A stretch of 21,184 nucleotides of DNA from a virus. Positions 12,363 to 20,592 of this stretch are shown here, in pieces. The translations under genes were made by a program, and so were the position numbers. Below the pieces are notes generated by a model that searched no databases, was not told the origin of the DNA, and saw only the letters and a list, made by a program, of their open reading frames with translations. How positions within the stretch are numbered: position 1 is the stretch's first letter; every line of letters starts with the position of its first letter. The stretch spans positions 1-21,184 of the IMG/VR virus record IMGVR_UViG_3300017989_000501. One strand, 5' to 3'.

Positions 12363-13655
12363 CTACGCGAAGCCGATCCGCAGAATGCTGTTACCGGCGT
12401 TGGTGCTCGCGCCGTCGCCGCTGTACTCGCCGGGACGTAGGTTGAGCCGGTGATAAAGCACGCCGTCGATGTCCTCAAGCGTCGGCTGCTCGCTGATGTG
12501 CCACGAAGGGCACAGGATCGACATGATGCGGCCGACGGACGTTCCGACCGTGATGGACACCGAAGCAGCGAAGCCCTGCTCGAAACCATACTCGTAGTGA
12601 TGCTCGCCGTCCGTGATCGTGTCGCTAGAGTCGTGCGGGACCGCGTAGGACAGAGACCATGCACGCTCGACGACCTTCACCGCGTTGTAGCCCTCGGCGC
12701 CCGAAGCGCACTCGAAGAACTTGAGCGTGTTGGTCCACGACAGGGTGACATCGGTGAGCCCGCACGCCTGCGAGCCGTTGATGGCGATGCGCCCGCCGTT
12801 GTTGCCAATGATGGGCGGCAGGCGAGCGAATGCGTCGGAGGTCTGGAGCCCGCCGATCGAGTCGTCCCACTCGCGAGAGGTGCAGGTGAACTCAAGCTCG
12901 AGGATCGGCGTCGCGTTCGCGTTCAGGGTGATGGATCCGCCCGAGCAAATACAGCCGATGTACTTCAACCCGAACTCAGTTTGATCGCCGACAATTCGGA
13001 CGGTCAGAGGCAGGGGCGCGGCGTTGCTCAGGTACGCCGTCACGGTAGGAAAGTTCTCGTCGTTCGCGCTGGCGGTGTTGGCGGCAGCCTCGAACAGTGT
13101 GAGAACGTCGGCGGCGATCGACTTGATAAAGCCGAGTTGCGGCGCGGTCTGAGCGGAAACGTCATCAAAGCACGCGAAGTCGCCAACGTTGTAGTTGGCG
13201 CCGCTTGCAGCCTGGACAGTGACCGCGCTGCTTGTGGCGCTAGACACGTCGTTCGCGGTGTAGGCGTTCGACGAGGACAGGTGCGCCCCCAACATCAGAT
13301 TGGCGTTGCTGTTTGCCGCGCTGTTGTTGCTGCCGACGACAGCGCCGAGAAGCGCGATCTCGCGGCTGATCACGTCGGCATCGACGCCGGGCTGCTCAGA
13401 GGTCGGGTCGTATCCGGACTTGAAGCCGCGCAGAGGGATGCGGACTGAGAAGGTCGCGCCGTGCTTGCCGCCGACTGCGGGCGGCTGGTAGGCGCCGACC
13501 TGGGCCGTCGAGAAGGTGAAGTCCTCCGCATCGCGCACATGCTCCGGCAACGCGACCTCGGCGGGGATGAACTCGAAGCCGGTGGTCGCCGCCGTGGTGA
13601 GGTCGCTCTGGAGCGCGAACCCGATCGAAACGTCACGCCATGCCCAATTCGCCAT
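12363..13655 (-). CDS. Major tail (tube) protein
   Basis: A 430-aa protein, beta-rich and coded just before the chaperone pair and after the tail terminator, the normal place of the tube subunit that polymerises into the siphovirus tail. A very strong ribosome binding site (AGGAGG, 5 nt before the ATG) suits a protein made in many copies. It starts with strand-like sequence (GFALQSDLTTAATTGFEFIP) and has at about residues 136-190 a small Ser/Thr-rich module (SSATSSAVTVQAASGANYNVGDFACFDD) that resembles modules in the tail hub and the head-tail adaptor. It is longer than many simple tube proteins, which suggests added surface domains. A TAG at 12363 ends the gene. The role is assigned from order and expression signals. 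Confidence 0.8.
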   Translation of the reverse strand: MANWAWRDVSIGFALQSDLTTAATTGFEFIPAEVALPEHVRDAEDFTFSTAQVGAYQPPAVGGKHGATFSVRIPLRGFKSGYDPTSEQPGVDADVISREIALLGAVVGSNNSAANSNANLMLGAHLSSSNAYTANDVSSATSSAVTVQAASGANYNVGDFACFDDVSAQTAPQLGFIKSIAADVLTLFEAAANTASANDENFPTVTAYLSNAAPLPLTVRIVGDQTEFGLKYIGCICSGGSITLNANATPILELEFTCTSREWDDSIGGLQTSDAFARLPPIIGNNGGRIAINGSQACGLTDVTLSWTNTLKFFECASGAEGYNAVKVVERAWSLSYAVPHDSSDTITDGEHHYEYGFEQGFAASVSITVGTSVGRIMSILCPSWHISEQPTLEDIDGVLYHRLNLRPGEYSGDGASTNAGNSILRIGFA

Positions 13656-13664
13656 CTCAGCCTC

Positions 13665-14102
13665 CTATGCGCGCTGATACTGTACCACGCACGACCGCGT
13701 GACTACCACAGACCCGTTCTCGCCCTCTAGCACAAGGTCCGGCACGTCGAGCAGGACCTCCAACAGATCGGCATCCGACGCCCGGAGGTCTTCGATCGCC
13801 TCGGTCAACGCCTCGCCGTCGTCGAGGATCCGTGCCATGACCTCTGAGGTCCATGTGTAGTTGACGGTGATGAACAACTCGACCTCATGCACGTCCGGGC
13901 AGACGACCGTGCCGCCTGGAGCCGCAAGGGCGCGCACGCCGCCGAAGGTCGCGGTGACGCCGAACGCGCGATCTCCGCCGGTGGTGTCGGGGTAGCCGAC
14001 GCGCCCGTGGAACTTGTCGCTCGATCCGGCTCGCTCGTCGGTCGAGATCGCCTCGATCGCCGCAACGAACGCCGCGCAAACCTGAGAGAGCGACTTAGCC
14101 AC
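13665..14102 (-). CDS. Tail terminator / tail completion protein candidate
   Basis: A 145-aa mixed alpha/beta protein: a helix at the N-terminus (SLSQVCAAFVAAIEAI), strands through the centre (HEVELFITVNYTWT), a helix with many acidic residues (ILDDGEALTEAIEDL) and closing strands (DLVLEGENGSVVVTRSCVVQYQ). This size, fold order and place before the major tail protein are typical of the tail terminator (lambda gpU / HK97 gp10-neighbour type), which caps the tube and joins it to the head. The GTG at 14102 is chosen, with GGAGG 7 nt upstream and an 8-nt overlap with the previous gene; the TTG at 14108 lies only one base from that ribosome binding site and is unlikely. Confidence 0.65.
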   Translation of the reverse strand: MAKSLSQVCAAFVAAIEAISTDERAGSSDKFHGRVGYPDTTGGDRAFGVTATFGGVRALAAPGGTVVCPDVHEVELFITVNYTWTSEVMARILDDGEALTEAIEDLRASDADLLEVLLDVPDLVLEGENGSVVVTRSCVVQYQRA

Positions 14103-14874
14103 GAGCAAGCCTCCGCTGTTGGCGTGCGAGTGCCGCGTAAAGACGCCGGTCGCCGGTGGTGCCTAGCGAGCGCAGGCGCCGGAGATCCAAAGTCACACGC
14201 GCGCCGTCCATGATGAAGCCCAGCAGCAGATCGCCGACAGCTTGATTCTCAACCTCGCGGGGTTGAAGCACGTTGACGCCCAGGTTGTTGAAGACGGCCG
14301 CCGACTTCCACCGATTCTTCGCCTTCTTGCCGAGCCGCGCCGAAGTCTTGACGCCCTTGCGGGTCTCGCGGCGCCTGATTCTCGCGGCGCTACTGGTTCC
14401 AATGCTCGACCCGGTGAACTCTAGGCGCGCGCCCGTGCGACCGCTGGCGACCGCCTGCGCGCCCCGCCACATCAGCCCGGTTGTGTTGCCCGGGACCGAG
14501 CCCGCCTTACGGTGCCAATCGGCGGAAGTGTCGCCGTAGTTCTCCTCGCCCGCGTCGCTTCGCTCGCTGTACGCCTGCGCGACGACGTAGCCGGGGCGCC
14601 CGTTCTTGCCCTTGCGGCCTGTGCTGTACGGGCGTGCCTTGGTGGCTAGTTCGCCGCGCATGGCCCGGCGCTTGACGTGCGAGAGGATGGTTGCGCCGAT
14701 CGTCGCCATGCGCATGAGCCGTCGTGTCTCGCGCTCGGATCGCGCGGGCTTGCCCTTGCCGACCTTCACGATGCGCCCGACGGCGCTATCGATCTCAAAG
14801 GCGATGAAGCCTTGAGTGCGGAGCTTGGCAGTCTGCTGTGAGGCGCTGCCGATTGTGGAGACACCGCGCGCCAT
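14095..14874 (-). CDS. Basic neck / head-tail joining protein candidate
   Basis: A 259-aa protein, strongly basic (Arg/Lys clusters at about 50-56, 66-90 and 165-190) coded between the head-tail adaptor and the tail terminator. In siphophages this slot often holds the HK97 gp10-like or minor capsid joining protein, but this protein is longer than usual and the family match is not clear. The segment TGLMWRGAQAVASGRTGARLEFTGSSIG (about 132-159) has a strand-turn-strand look like that family. High charge fits contact with DNA or an acidic portal/adaptor surface. The ATG at 14874 follows the previous TAG by one base, with GAGG 7 nt upstream. Confidence 0.55.
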   Translation of the reverse strand: MARGVSTIGSASQQTAKLRTQGFIAFEIDSAVGRIVKVGKGKPARSERETRRLMRMATIGATILSHVKRRAMRGELATKARPYSTGRKGKNGRPGYVVAQAYSERSDAGEENYGDTSADWHRKAGSVPGNTTGLMWRGAQAVASGRTGARLEFTGSSIGTSSAARIRRRETRKGVKTSARLGKKAKNRWKSAAVFNNLGVNVLQPREVENQAVGDLLLGFIMDGARVTLDLRRLRSLGTTGDRRLYAALARQQRRLARG

Positions 14875-14875
14875 G

Positions 14876-15748
14876 CTACCGCCTCACGCTGGCTGTGTAG
14901 CCGCGAGCGCGCCGGTCATCCTCGGAGAGAACCCCGTCGGCGTTCTCGTCGTACTGACGCAAGCCGGCGATCTGCGTGCGAAGCTCCTCGTTGGCGCGGA
15001 ACGATAGATCGCGATAGTAGGTCTGTGGGTCCATGCCTCGCGGGATCAACCCGCGCTCCGCAAGGTACAGTTGCACAGCGAGGCGACCGCACTCGCGGAA
15101 GGCGGCGCTTGAGCCGTACAGAGACGGGCGCTTGCCCGTGGCCTCAATTCGGCTGCGGATCCAGTTATTGGCCCGCCCCGCAACGTCGGCGTAGAACTGA
15201 AGCTCCCGAGAGGCGCTAGGGAAGGCTTGCGCGACGTACTCGCGCACCTCCCAAGCCTCGATCGGGGTCTGCCACAGCCACCGAACCACGGCGGTCTCTG
15301 CCGCGTGCTGGCGGGTCGTGGTGCCGTCCGTGTACTCCCACCGAAGAGCGTAGCCGTCGCCGACGTTGGCCTCTCCCGGCGCCGCGACGGTGGCCGTCAT
15401 GCGGAGCGCAGAGACAGTCGCGCCGGTGTCTGGAATCTGTGGGAGAGCGGCGACCGGGTAGATGGTGGCGCTGTCGATGCGCGCCACCCGGAAGACGTAC
15501 GAGACGCCGTCGGAGACGACCTTGCACGCCTGCCCGACGGCGAATCCGGCCGCGCTGTCGAGGATGATCGCCGACGCCGTAGTGGACGCCTGGACGGTCG
15601 CTGTGACCGTCGGCAGCGTCACGGTGGGAGAGGCGAGCGCGGTTCCGTCGGGCTTGACGACCGACAGTGTTGCGGACGTGGGGACCATGCCGGCGGCATC
15701 CTCATGCCACACCGGGGTTCCTACGTCGTACAGCAGATCCACGCTCAT
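14876..15748 (-). CDS. Head-tail adaptor (connector) protein with N-terminal beta domains
   Basis: A 290-aa protein coded right after the major capsid. Residues 1-160 look like two small beta domains; the segment about 48-105 (VTATVQASTTASAIILDSAAGFAVGQACKVV...) resembles modules in the tube and hub proteins. Residues about 165-255 are helical (WEVREYVAQAFPSASRELQFYADVAGRANNWIRSRI, CGRLAVQLYLAERGLI), the pattern of head completion proteins that dock under the portal. The C-terminal part is acidic then basic. The ATG at 15748 has GGGAG 5 nt upstream; a GTG at 15760 would add four residues. The adaptor role is inferred from position and helix pattern. Confidence 0.6.
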   Translation of the reverse strand: MSVDLLYDVGTPVWHEDAAGMVPTSATLSVVKPDGTALASPTVTLPTVTATVQASTTASAIILDSAAGFAVGQACKVVSDGVSYVFRVARIDSATIYPVAALPQIPDTGATVSALRMTATVAAPGEANVGDGYALRWEYTDGTTTRQHAAETAVVRWLWQTPIEAWEVREYVAQAFPSASRELQFYADVAGRANNWIRSRIEATGKRPSLYGSSAAFRECGRLAVQLYLAERGLIPRGMDPQTYYRDLSFRANEELRTQIAGLRQYDENADGVLSEDDRRARGYTASVRR

Positions 15749-15778
15749 TGCCTCTCCCACCGGGCCTACGCTTCCGGC

Positions 15779-16666
15779 CTAGCTGACGCTCGCGCCGTAG
15801 ATGCAGGTGTCGCACTCGGGCGGGTACGCGACCACGGCACGGTAGCTCGCGTGCAGCGAGAAGTGCTTGTCGGTCGGGTCCTGCGCGATGTTGAAGATCG
15901 GCGCCGAGCGGAGCCAGAAGTGCGCGAACTCGTTGCCGGGCGTCTGGTCCACGAGGAACCAGTCATTGGCATCCGAGAGGCGCGGAGCCACGAGCACGCC
16001 CGCGATGCCAGAGTCACCGCCGGCCGCGAGGGTGTTGGTCTGATTGTCGGCGCCCGAGAGCGACGAGCGCACCAGCTCCTTCGCGGTGGCCTCCAACTCG
16101 GCCGGCACCACCAGCAGGTGATTCATGCCGCCGATCTGGTCGCCGTCGTGGTTCTTGTACTCGCGCACAGCCAGACGCGCCGCGTTGAGCGTCGCCTCGC
16201 TCAGCGCGGTCGAGCCCTTGTTGCTCTGCGTGACCGGGCTGGTGAACGAGTCCACGACGTACTTCGACGAGATCACCGGGTGCGACGTAGTGAACACGCC
16301 CGCCAGCGCCGACCATGCAAGACCGCTCATGTGGTAGCGCATCTCGTTGGCCATGCGGAGCGCGCCCTGCACGAGCGCCTCGGGGTTGTCCTCGGCGTCG
16401 TAGTAGTCGATCTCCATGCGCTTGCGGTACGCGACCGGGGTAGCCGCGCTCGCAGCCACGCCGGTGAAGTCCGTCGCCGTGGTGGCGCCGCCGGTCCACG
16501 ACGCGAAGGCCGAGGAGCCGCCGGTGCGGATCTGATGCATCTTCAGACTGGTCGCCTCGTCGGCGCGGATCCGCATGAAGCGCTGCCAGTCCATCTGATC
16601 GTCAGCGAGACGCGTGTAGAAGCGCTCGACGGCCTCGACGTAGACGTTGGAAAAGCTGTTGGCCAT
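15779..16666 (-). CDS. Major capsid protein, HK97-fold, Mu gpT-like
   Basis: A 295-aa protein with the typical order of Mu gpT-type HK97-fold coat proteins: an N-terminal helix (SNVYVEAVERFYTRLADDQMDW), a strongly conserved-looking EIDYYDAEDNPEALVQGALRMANEM (about 85-109), TSHPVI (126-131), LLVVPAELEATAKELV (about 184-199) and VLVAPRLSDANDWFLVDQ (about 224-241). It has a perfect AGGAGG 6 nt before its ATG, as expected for the most abundant virion protein. It has no long N-terminal delta-domain, and no prohead protease gene lies nearby, so assembly probably relies on the separate scaffold-like protein coded upstream. Confidence 0.85.
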   Translation of the reverse strand: MANSFSNVYVEAVERFYTRLADDQMDWQRFMRIRADEATSLKMHQIRTGGSSAFASWTGGATTATDFTGVAASAATPVAYRKRMEIDYYDAEDNPEALVQGALRMANEMRYHMSGLAWSALAGVFTTSHPVISSKYVVDSFTSPVTQSNKGSTALSEATLNAARLAVREYKNHDGDQIGGMNHLLVVPAELEATAKELVRSSLSGADNQTNTLAAGGDSGIAGVLVAPRLSDANDWFLVDQTPGNEFAHFWLRSAPIFNIAQDPTDKHFSLHASYRAVVAYPPECDTCIYGASVS

Positions 16667-16687
16667 GGTGGGCCTCCTCTGCGCAGG

Positions 16688-17038
16688 CTAGCGGACTCCG
16701 AGCCGCTGTCGTTCCTGCGCGTCTCGCGCTGCGCGGCGTTCATGCCACTGCGCAGCAACATCGTTGGGGACAAGCCAGACCTCAGCGTTGCCGATGCCGT
16801 TGACGACGACTCCGCTTCCCTCTGGCGCTGCGAACGCCCCTTTGTCCGTGAGTTCCCGGCGCAGCTTGTCGGCCCGACCTCGCTTGAGTTCGTCGGGCAC
16901 AAACCATCGGGCCTCGAAGCCTTCAGGGCAGTTGAGCACATCGCCGACGCGGCGCGGTGCTCGAGTCGCGAACTCCTCAGCGCGGGCGCGTGCCTCGGCT
17001 GCGAGTTTCGCAAGATCAGGTGTGTTTCGGCGTGCCAT
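16688..17038 (-). CDS. Small head-region protein of unknown function
   Basis: A 116-aa protein coded between the scaffold-like gene and the capsid gene and linked to the former by an ATGA overlap. It starts with a helical, Ala/Arg/Glu-rich part (about 8-30), then has a compact domain (FEARWFVPDELKRGRADKLRRELTDKGAF; AEVWLVPNDVAAQWHERR) whose two W-x-V/L-P strands flank an Arg/Lys-rich helix. The end is charged and helical. The place suggests a minor head, decoration or assembly factor. I do not recognise a specific family. Confidence 0.6.
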   Translation of the reverse strand: MARRNTPDLAKLAAEARARAEEFATRAPRRVGDVLNCPEGFEARWFVPDELKRGRADKLRRELTDKGAFAAPEGSGVVVNGIGNAEVWLVPNDVAAQWHERRAARDAQERQRLGVR

Positions 17039-17643
17039 CAGCGCACCCCCTTGCCAAGCGACAGCGGGGTCGCCCGCGCCTCGGACATGGCGGACCTGAG
17101 TCCACGCAGAAAAGGCGAACCCTTGGCGGCCTTCTCGGCCAGCGACTTCGGCAGTTCGCCGTCGGCGGTCGCGGGGCTGCTCGGGGCCTTCCGCAACTCG
17201 GGGTTGTCCGCCGCCCACTTCTCCAGCGTGGCGAGACCGTCCGGCGTCCGGGGGTCAGCGTCCGGGGCGTACCGGGCGAACTTGTCGCGGACGCCCAGGC
17301 GAGACAGGACGCGCGCTCGCTCGGACTGCAAAGCCTGTGTCTGCGTCTCGGACAACTGAGCCTCAAGCGCTGCGACCTTCTCGGCCATCTGCTCGGAGGC
17401 GGACAGCTTGGCCTTGCGCTCTGCCTCTGCCGCTTCCGCAGCCGCCGCTTTGTCGGCCTCGGTCTGCTCGAGTTTGCCCGTCAGCGCTTCGATCTTGGCT
17501 TCGAGCGCCGCGACCGTATCGGCAAGCGGGCTGCCCTCGGTCTTGCCGGAGGCCGCGTCTGGGGCGGGGGGCGCCTGCTCATTCGCCGGGGGCGTGCTTG
17601 GCCGCTCCTGCGGCGGCGGCGCCGTCTCGTTTACCTCTGCCAT
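17038..17643 (-). CDS. Head scaffolding protein candidate
   Basis: A 201-aa protein with a disordered Pro/Ala-rich N-terminus (residues 1-35), a long coiled coil (about 42-115, with repeated LEAKIEALTGKLEQTEADKAAAAEAAEAE-type heptads) and a Pro-rich to basic C-terminal region. Together with its position between portal and major capsid, this is the usual appearance of phage scaffolding proteins, which form the internal core of the prohead and leave or are degraded afterwards. No protease motif is visible. The ATG at 17643 is preceded by GGAG (8 nt) in an element shared with the tail chaperone gene; a GTG at 17652 would overlap the portal stop and add three residues. Confidence 0.75.
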   Translation of the reverse strand: MAEVNETAPPPQERPSTPPANEQAPPAPDAASGKTEGSPLADTVAALEAKIEALTGKLEQTEADKAAAAEAAEAERKAKLSASEQMAEKVAALEAQLSETQTQALQSERARVLSRLGVRDKFARYAPDADPRTPDGLATLEKWAADNPELRKAPSSPATADGELPKSLAEKAAKGSPFLRGLRSAMSEARATPLSLGKGVR

Positions 17644-17655
17644 GGTCCTCACTCC
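17641..17655 (-). promoter_or_regulatory. 15-nt translation start element, copy 2 (GGAGTGAGGACCATG)
   Basis: This is identical to 12330-12344. The TGA inside this element (17649-17651) is also the portal stop codon, so scaffold translation is probably coupled to portal translation. Confidence 0.6.
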
Positions 17656-19121
17656 GCGACTTCGGGGGCCGATGCGGCCCGGTTGATGTTCCCGCTCGGG
17701 TCCACCCCGAGGCTGGCGGCCTGCGCGGTCTCGGCGAGGTTTCGCCGTACCGTCTCGATCGCCTGCGTCATGCTAACACCGTCGCGCCGCATAACGTAGC
17801 GAATCGGCGAGTCAACGCCCGCAGCGTAGTCGAGCGCTCGCGCCTGCGCCTCGTGCAGCGGGTCGGCCGGCATCTCCCAATCCTGCCACTCCACCGAGAC
17901 GCGAAGAACCTCGTAGGGCAGCGAGACGACGCCCGCACCGTTGAGGACCCACGCCGCGAGGCGGATCAGGTCGTTCTCGGCGCGACGCATGACGCGCTCC
18001 CACGCCTTGCGCGCCTGTGCCCGATCGAGCTTGTCGAAGGCGCGAGAGACCGCAGTCTTTGCCGTAGCCTGCTTTGCGAAGGCGTCGGGGGACATGTCGC
18101 GCATGATCGCGAAGTGCCGGATCTCGCTTTCGATGGTCCGCAGGTAGGCATCAACCGGCGCTTGCTTGTTGACGACCTTGACCTGTGAGCCCTGTCCAGG
18201 GAGCGCCGCGCGGACCTGGGGGCCGCTCGCCATCTTGTCAACGAGCGCCTGCGTCAGTCCGCCGTCCGCACCGGGCTCAATGAACGTCTCGGGCCACGAA
18301 AACTGGAGACCCCACGCCAGATCGCTGACTGCCATGTTCACGCCGATCTGCGTAGTCAGCATGTCTTCGGGCAGTTCGGAGAAGTAGTGCCCGGACGGAG
18401 GCTGAGCGCCGGGAGCGCGAACGGTGAACAACGGGACCGCGCCATAGTCGTGCGTGATGCTGTCGCCGTAGATCGGCGTCTTGGTCGCGCCGGTCTGGTA
18501 GTAGGCTTCCGTCGGGGTCAGCACAGCGTGCGCCCACCAGACCTCTCCGTCGCTCGACTTCTGCGGGACGCGCAACTTCACCACGGCGTGCGTCTGCACG
18601 TTGTCGGTGGTCAGCGGGTTGCCGGCCGCGAACTGCACATCGTGAGGACTGACGCTGTAGACCCGCACGCGGCGGGGACCGTCTGGAAACACCGCAACGG
18701 TCTGCTGGTTGAGCGCGCAGGTTCGGCGCTGGATCTGATGCATGCACTCATCGACCGAACTCGCGCGGTACACCTCGCGAAGTTTGGCGACCTCTTCGGC
18801 GCTGAGACGAACGCTCGTGCGCCGCGTGTCCTCGTTGGGTGTGAACGTCCGCCGAACCGGGCCGGTGTAGAGCGTGGCGATCTCGTGCACATAGCGGCTG
18901 ATGAGAGGGACGACGTGGTAGGTCATCCCGTCGCGGTGCGCGTTGGGCATGCGCTTACGGATCTCGTCATCCATGCTCGACCAGTCGCCGTCGAGGAACT
19001 GCTCAAGCTGTAGCGAGTTCTCGCGAAACGCGTACATGTCGCGCTGCGTGTACGGCTGCATGTGCGACTTGTCAGTCAGCGCCCGAAGCTCCGCGATCTC
19101 TGTGTCGTACCAGTCAGCCAT
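17649..19121 (-). CDS. Portal protein
   Basis: A 490-aa protein, the dodecameric ring at one capsid vertex through which DNA is packed and released. Visible portal features: a helical N-terminus with YAFRENSLQLEQFLDGDW; a central wing with VYSVSPHDVQFAAGNP (about 155-170); long helices at about 255-290 and 330-400 (AIMRDMSPDAFAKQATAKTAVSRAFDKLDRAQARKAWERVMRRAENDLIRLAAWVL), which look like the stem and crown; and a Ser/Ala-rich C-terminus. Length and position after the large terminase are normal. The ATG at 19121 has only a weak ribosome binding site (AGGA, 10 nt), and a small hairpin lies just upstream. Confidence 0.85.
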   Translation of the reverse strand: MADWYDTEIAELRALTDKSHMQPYTQRDMYAFRENSLQLEQFLDGDWSSMDDEIRKRMPNAHRDGMTYHVVPLISRYVHEIATLYTGPVRRTFTPNEDTRRTSVRLSAEEVAKLREVYRASSVDECMHQIQRRTCALNQQTVAVFPDGPRRVRVYSVSPHDVQFAAGNPLTTDNVQTHAVVKLRVPQKSSDGEVWWAHAVLTPTEAYYQTGATKTPIYGDSITHDYGAVPLFTVRAPGAQPPSGHYFSELPEDMLTTQIGVNMAVSDLAWGLQFSWPETFIEPGADGGLTQALVDKMASGPQVRAALPGQGSQVKVVNKQAPVDAYLRTIESEIRHFAIMRDMSPDAFAKQATAKTAVSRAFDKLDRAQARKAWERVMRRAENDLIRLAAWVLNGAGVVSLPYEVLRVSVEWQDWEMPADPLHEAQARALDYAAGVDSPIRYVMRRDGVSMTQAIETVRRNLAETAQAASLGVDPSGNINRAASAPEVAE

Positions 19122-19138
19122 AGCGCCGCCATCCTACA

Positions 19139-19152
19139 CCGCCCGTCGGCGG
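19139..19152 (-). other. Small GC hairpin between large terminase and portal
   Basis: CCGCC (19139-19143) and GGCGG (19148-19152) form a perfect 5-bp stem with a 4-nt loop, starting 4 nt after the large terminase TAG and ending some 17 nt before the portal ATG. It has no T-run. It could slow ribosomes or affect initiation of the portal gene, but short GC stems also arise by chance here. Confidence 0.35.
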
Positions 19153-19156
19153 CTTG

Positions 19157-20584
19157 CTACCAGTGAGGCCGGTGCTCGCTGATGCGGTTGCCCTGTACGT
19201 TGCCGTCATTGTCGAGCCCGACCATAGACGGCAGGCGCTCGTGGAGGTCCGGACGCAGCCTGCATGCGCTGTAGGCGTAGCGCAGCGCATCGACGGCGTG
19301 CTTGTTCTCGTCGTCGAACACGCGCCGATAGTTGGGCGAGCCGTAGCGATCGGTCGTGTAGCGGAACGACTGGAGCGACGGGATCAGCCCCGGGTTGCGC
19401 CGGTCGAGCACCTTGCGAGGCAGCGACCGAGAGAAGCGCAGGCGCGGGATCTCGGAGTCGCTGGGGTCGAGAGCGTCGCGCAGGAGTTCAAGCCCGCTGA
19501 TGATGCGCTGCTCGTTGCGGCTCTCGAGCGATGTGACGGCCGTTCGCTGCAAGAGCGCCTGAAGCCAATGGTTCTCGTTGGGCTTCGCTCGGTCCACACC
19601 GGCGACGACCGGCGGGCGATCCCGCAGCGCGACCCAAGCCTTAAGCATCTGGCGAAACTTGCGGTCGCTCGCCTTCTGACCCGGAAAGTCGTCCTCGCTC
19701 GGGCACAACTGGTCAGCAACCACCCAGCGCTTGCTCTGAGGATCAACTCGGATGTCGAGCGCGACGTGCCCCGTCACGTTGCCCCAATCGACGCCGAGGA
19801 CCCAAGGCCAGTGCTGGTGCTTGCGCCAGTCGAAGTCTGTGAAGTGCCGCGAGCCGGTCATCTCGACTTCAGGGAACACCACATGCTCTGGGCGCAGGAT
19901 GTCGCCGTAGATTTCCTGACGGGCGCGACGACGGCTCATGTTGTCGAGCCAGCCTTGCACCGTGTCGCGGTCGAGGTGCGGGTTATCCCACGACGAGGCA
20001 CGGACGACGTAGTAGCGAGGATCGGCGCGACGCTGGGCCTCAACAAAGCGACGGATGGTGGGGGCCAGTCCCTTCGGCGAGCACGTCACCAGGAGCTGTT
20101 GATGCGTGTTCGCGATGCGGAGACGACCGTCCACAAGTTCGTGAACGTAGGCGTCATCGACAGCCCCGAAAAACAACTCATCGAGCCACGCCCATGCATA
20201 CTCAGGACCGCGCATCTTGTCCGGTTGATTGAAGCCCCGGAAGTAGATCAGCGACCCGTTGACCAACTCCAACACGTTGTCATTGCGGTTGAATCGCCGG
20301 ATGTAGTCATACCCCGTCGCCTTCTTGATGTCGTCGAAGCGCGCCACCACCATCTTCGCTAGCAGGAGCATCGCGTCTTTCTGCTCGGTTCGGCCTGCGA
20401 CAAGCCCCGGCTGCCCCGGGTTGCGGACAACCGACTGAATCACGGTCCAGATCGAGCCGGTGTGAGTCTTGCCGGCGCCGATGCCCGCCAGGAACAGAAG
20501 GTAGCGCGAGCCGCTACCGAGGAGGCGCGCTTGGTGCTCGTAGGGCTGGAAGATCCGCCCGAGGTCGATCTGTAGCTCGGCCAC
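19157..20584 (-). CDS. terL: Terminase large subunit (packaging ATPase and nuclease)
   Basis: A 475-aa DNA-packaging motor. The N-terminal ATPase shows Walker A AGIGAGKT (33-40), Walker B WLDE (133-136, with Asp135 and catalytic Glu136) and the coupling motif TCSPKG (167-172). The C-terminal RNase H-like nuclease shows GVDWG (Asp266), AGVDRA (Asp331) and the closing HAVDALRYAY (Asp432), the three acidic residues expected to bind metal. A YGD segment lies at about residue 226. Length is normal and all key residues are present, so the enzyme is probably active. The GTG at 20584 is chosen because AGGGG lies 5 nt upstream and the gene then follows its neighbour by 8 nt; longer in-frame sequence overlaps the upstream gene. 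Confidence 0.93.
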   Translation of the reverse strand: MAELQIDLGRIFQPYEHQARLLGSGSRYLLFLAGIGAGKTHTGSIWTVIQSVVRNPGQPGLVAGRTEQKDAMLLLAKMVVARFDDIKKATGYDYIRRFNRNDNVLELVNGSLIYFRGFNQPDKMRGPEYAWAWLDELFFGAVDDAYVHELVDGRLRIANTHQQLLVTCSPKGLAPTIRRFVEAQRRADPRYYVVRASSWDNPHLDRDTVQGWLDNMSRRRARQEIYGDILRPEHVVFPEVEMTGSRHFTDFDWRKHQHWPWVLGVDWGNVTGHVALDIRVDPQSKRWVVADQLCPSEDDFPGQKASDRKFRQMLKAWVALRDRPPVVAGVDRAKPNENHWLQALLQRTAVTSLESRNEQRIISGLELLRDALDPSDSEIPRLRFSRSLPRKVLDRRNPGLIPSLQSFRYTTDRYGSPNYRRVFDDENKHAVDALRYAYSACRLRPDLHERLPSMVGLDNDGNVQGNRISEHRPHW

Positions 20585-20592
20585 ACGTGCCC

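Noticed and set aside
12450-13448. 332-codon open frame on the plus strand
   Set aside because: It is antisense to the major tail protein gene, Arg/Val/Asp-rich, with no start signal.
15227-17359. 710-codon open frame on the plus strand
   Set aside because: It lies opposite the capsid, adaptor and scaffold genes, is Arg/Gly/Val-rich with no domain pattern, and lacks a ribosome binding site. It is a typical GC-rich antisense shadow.
19154-20362. 402-codon open frame on the plus strand
   Set aside because: It is antisense to the large terminase, whose motifs are unmistakable; the composition is that of a shadow frame.
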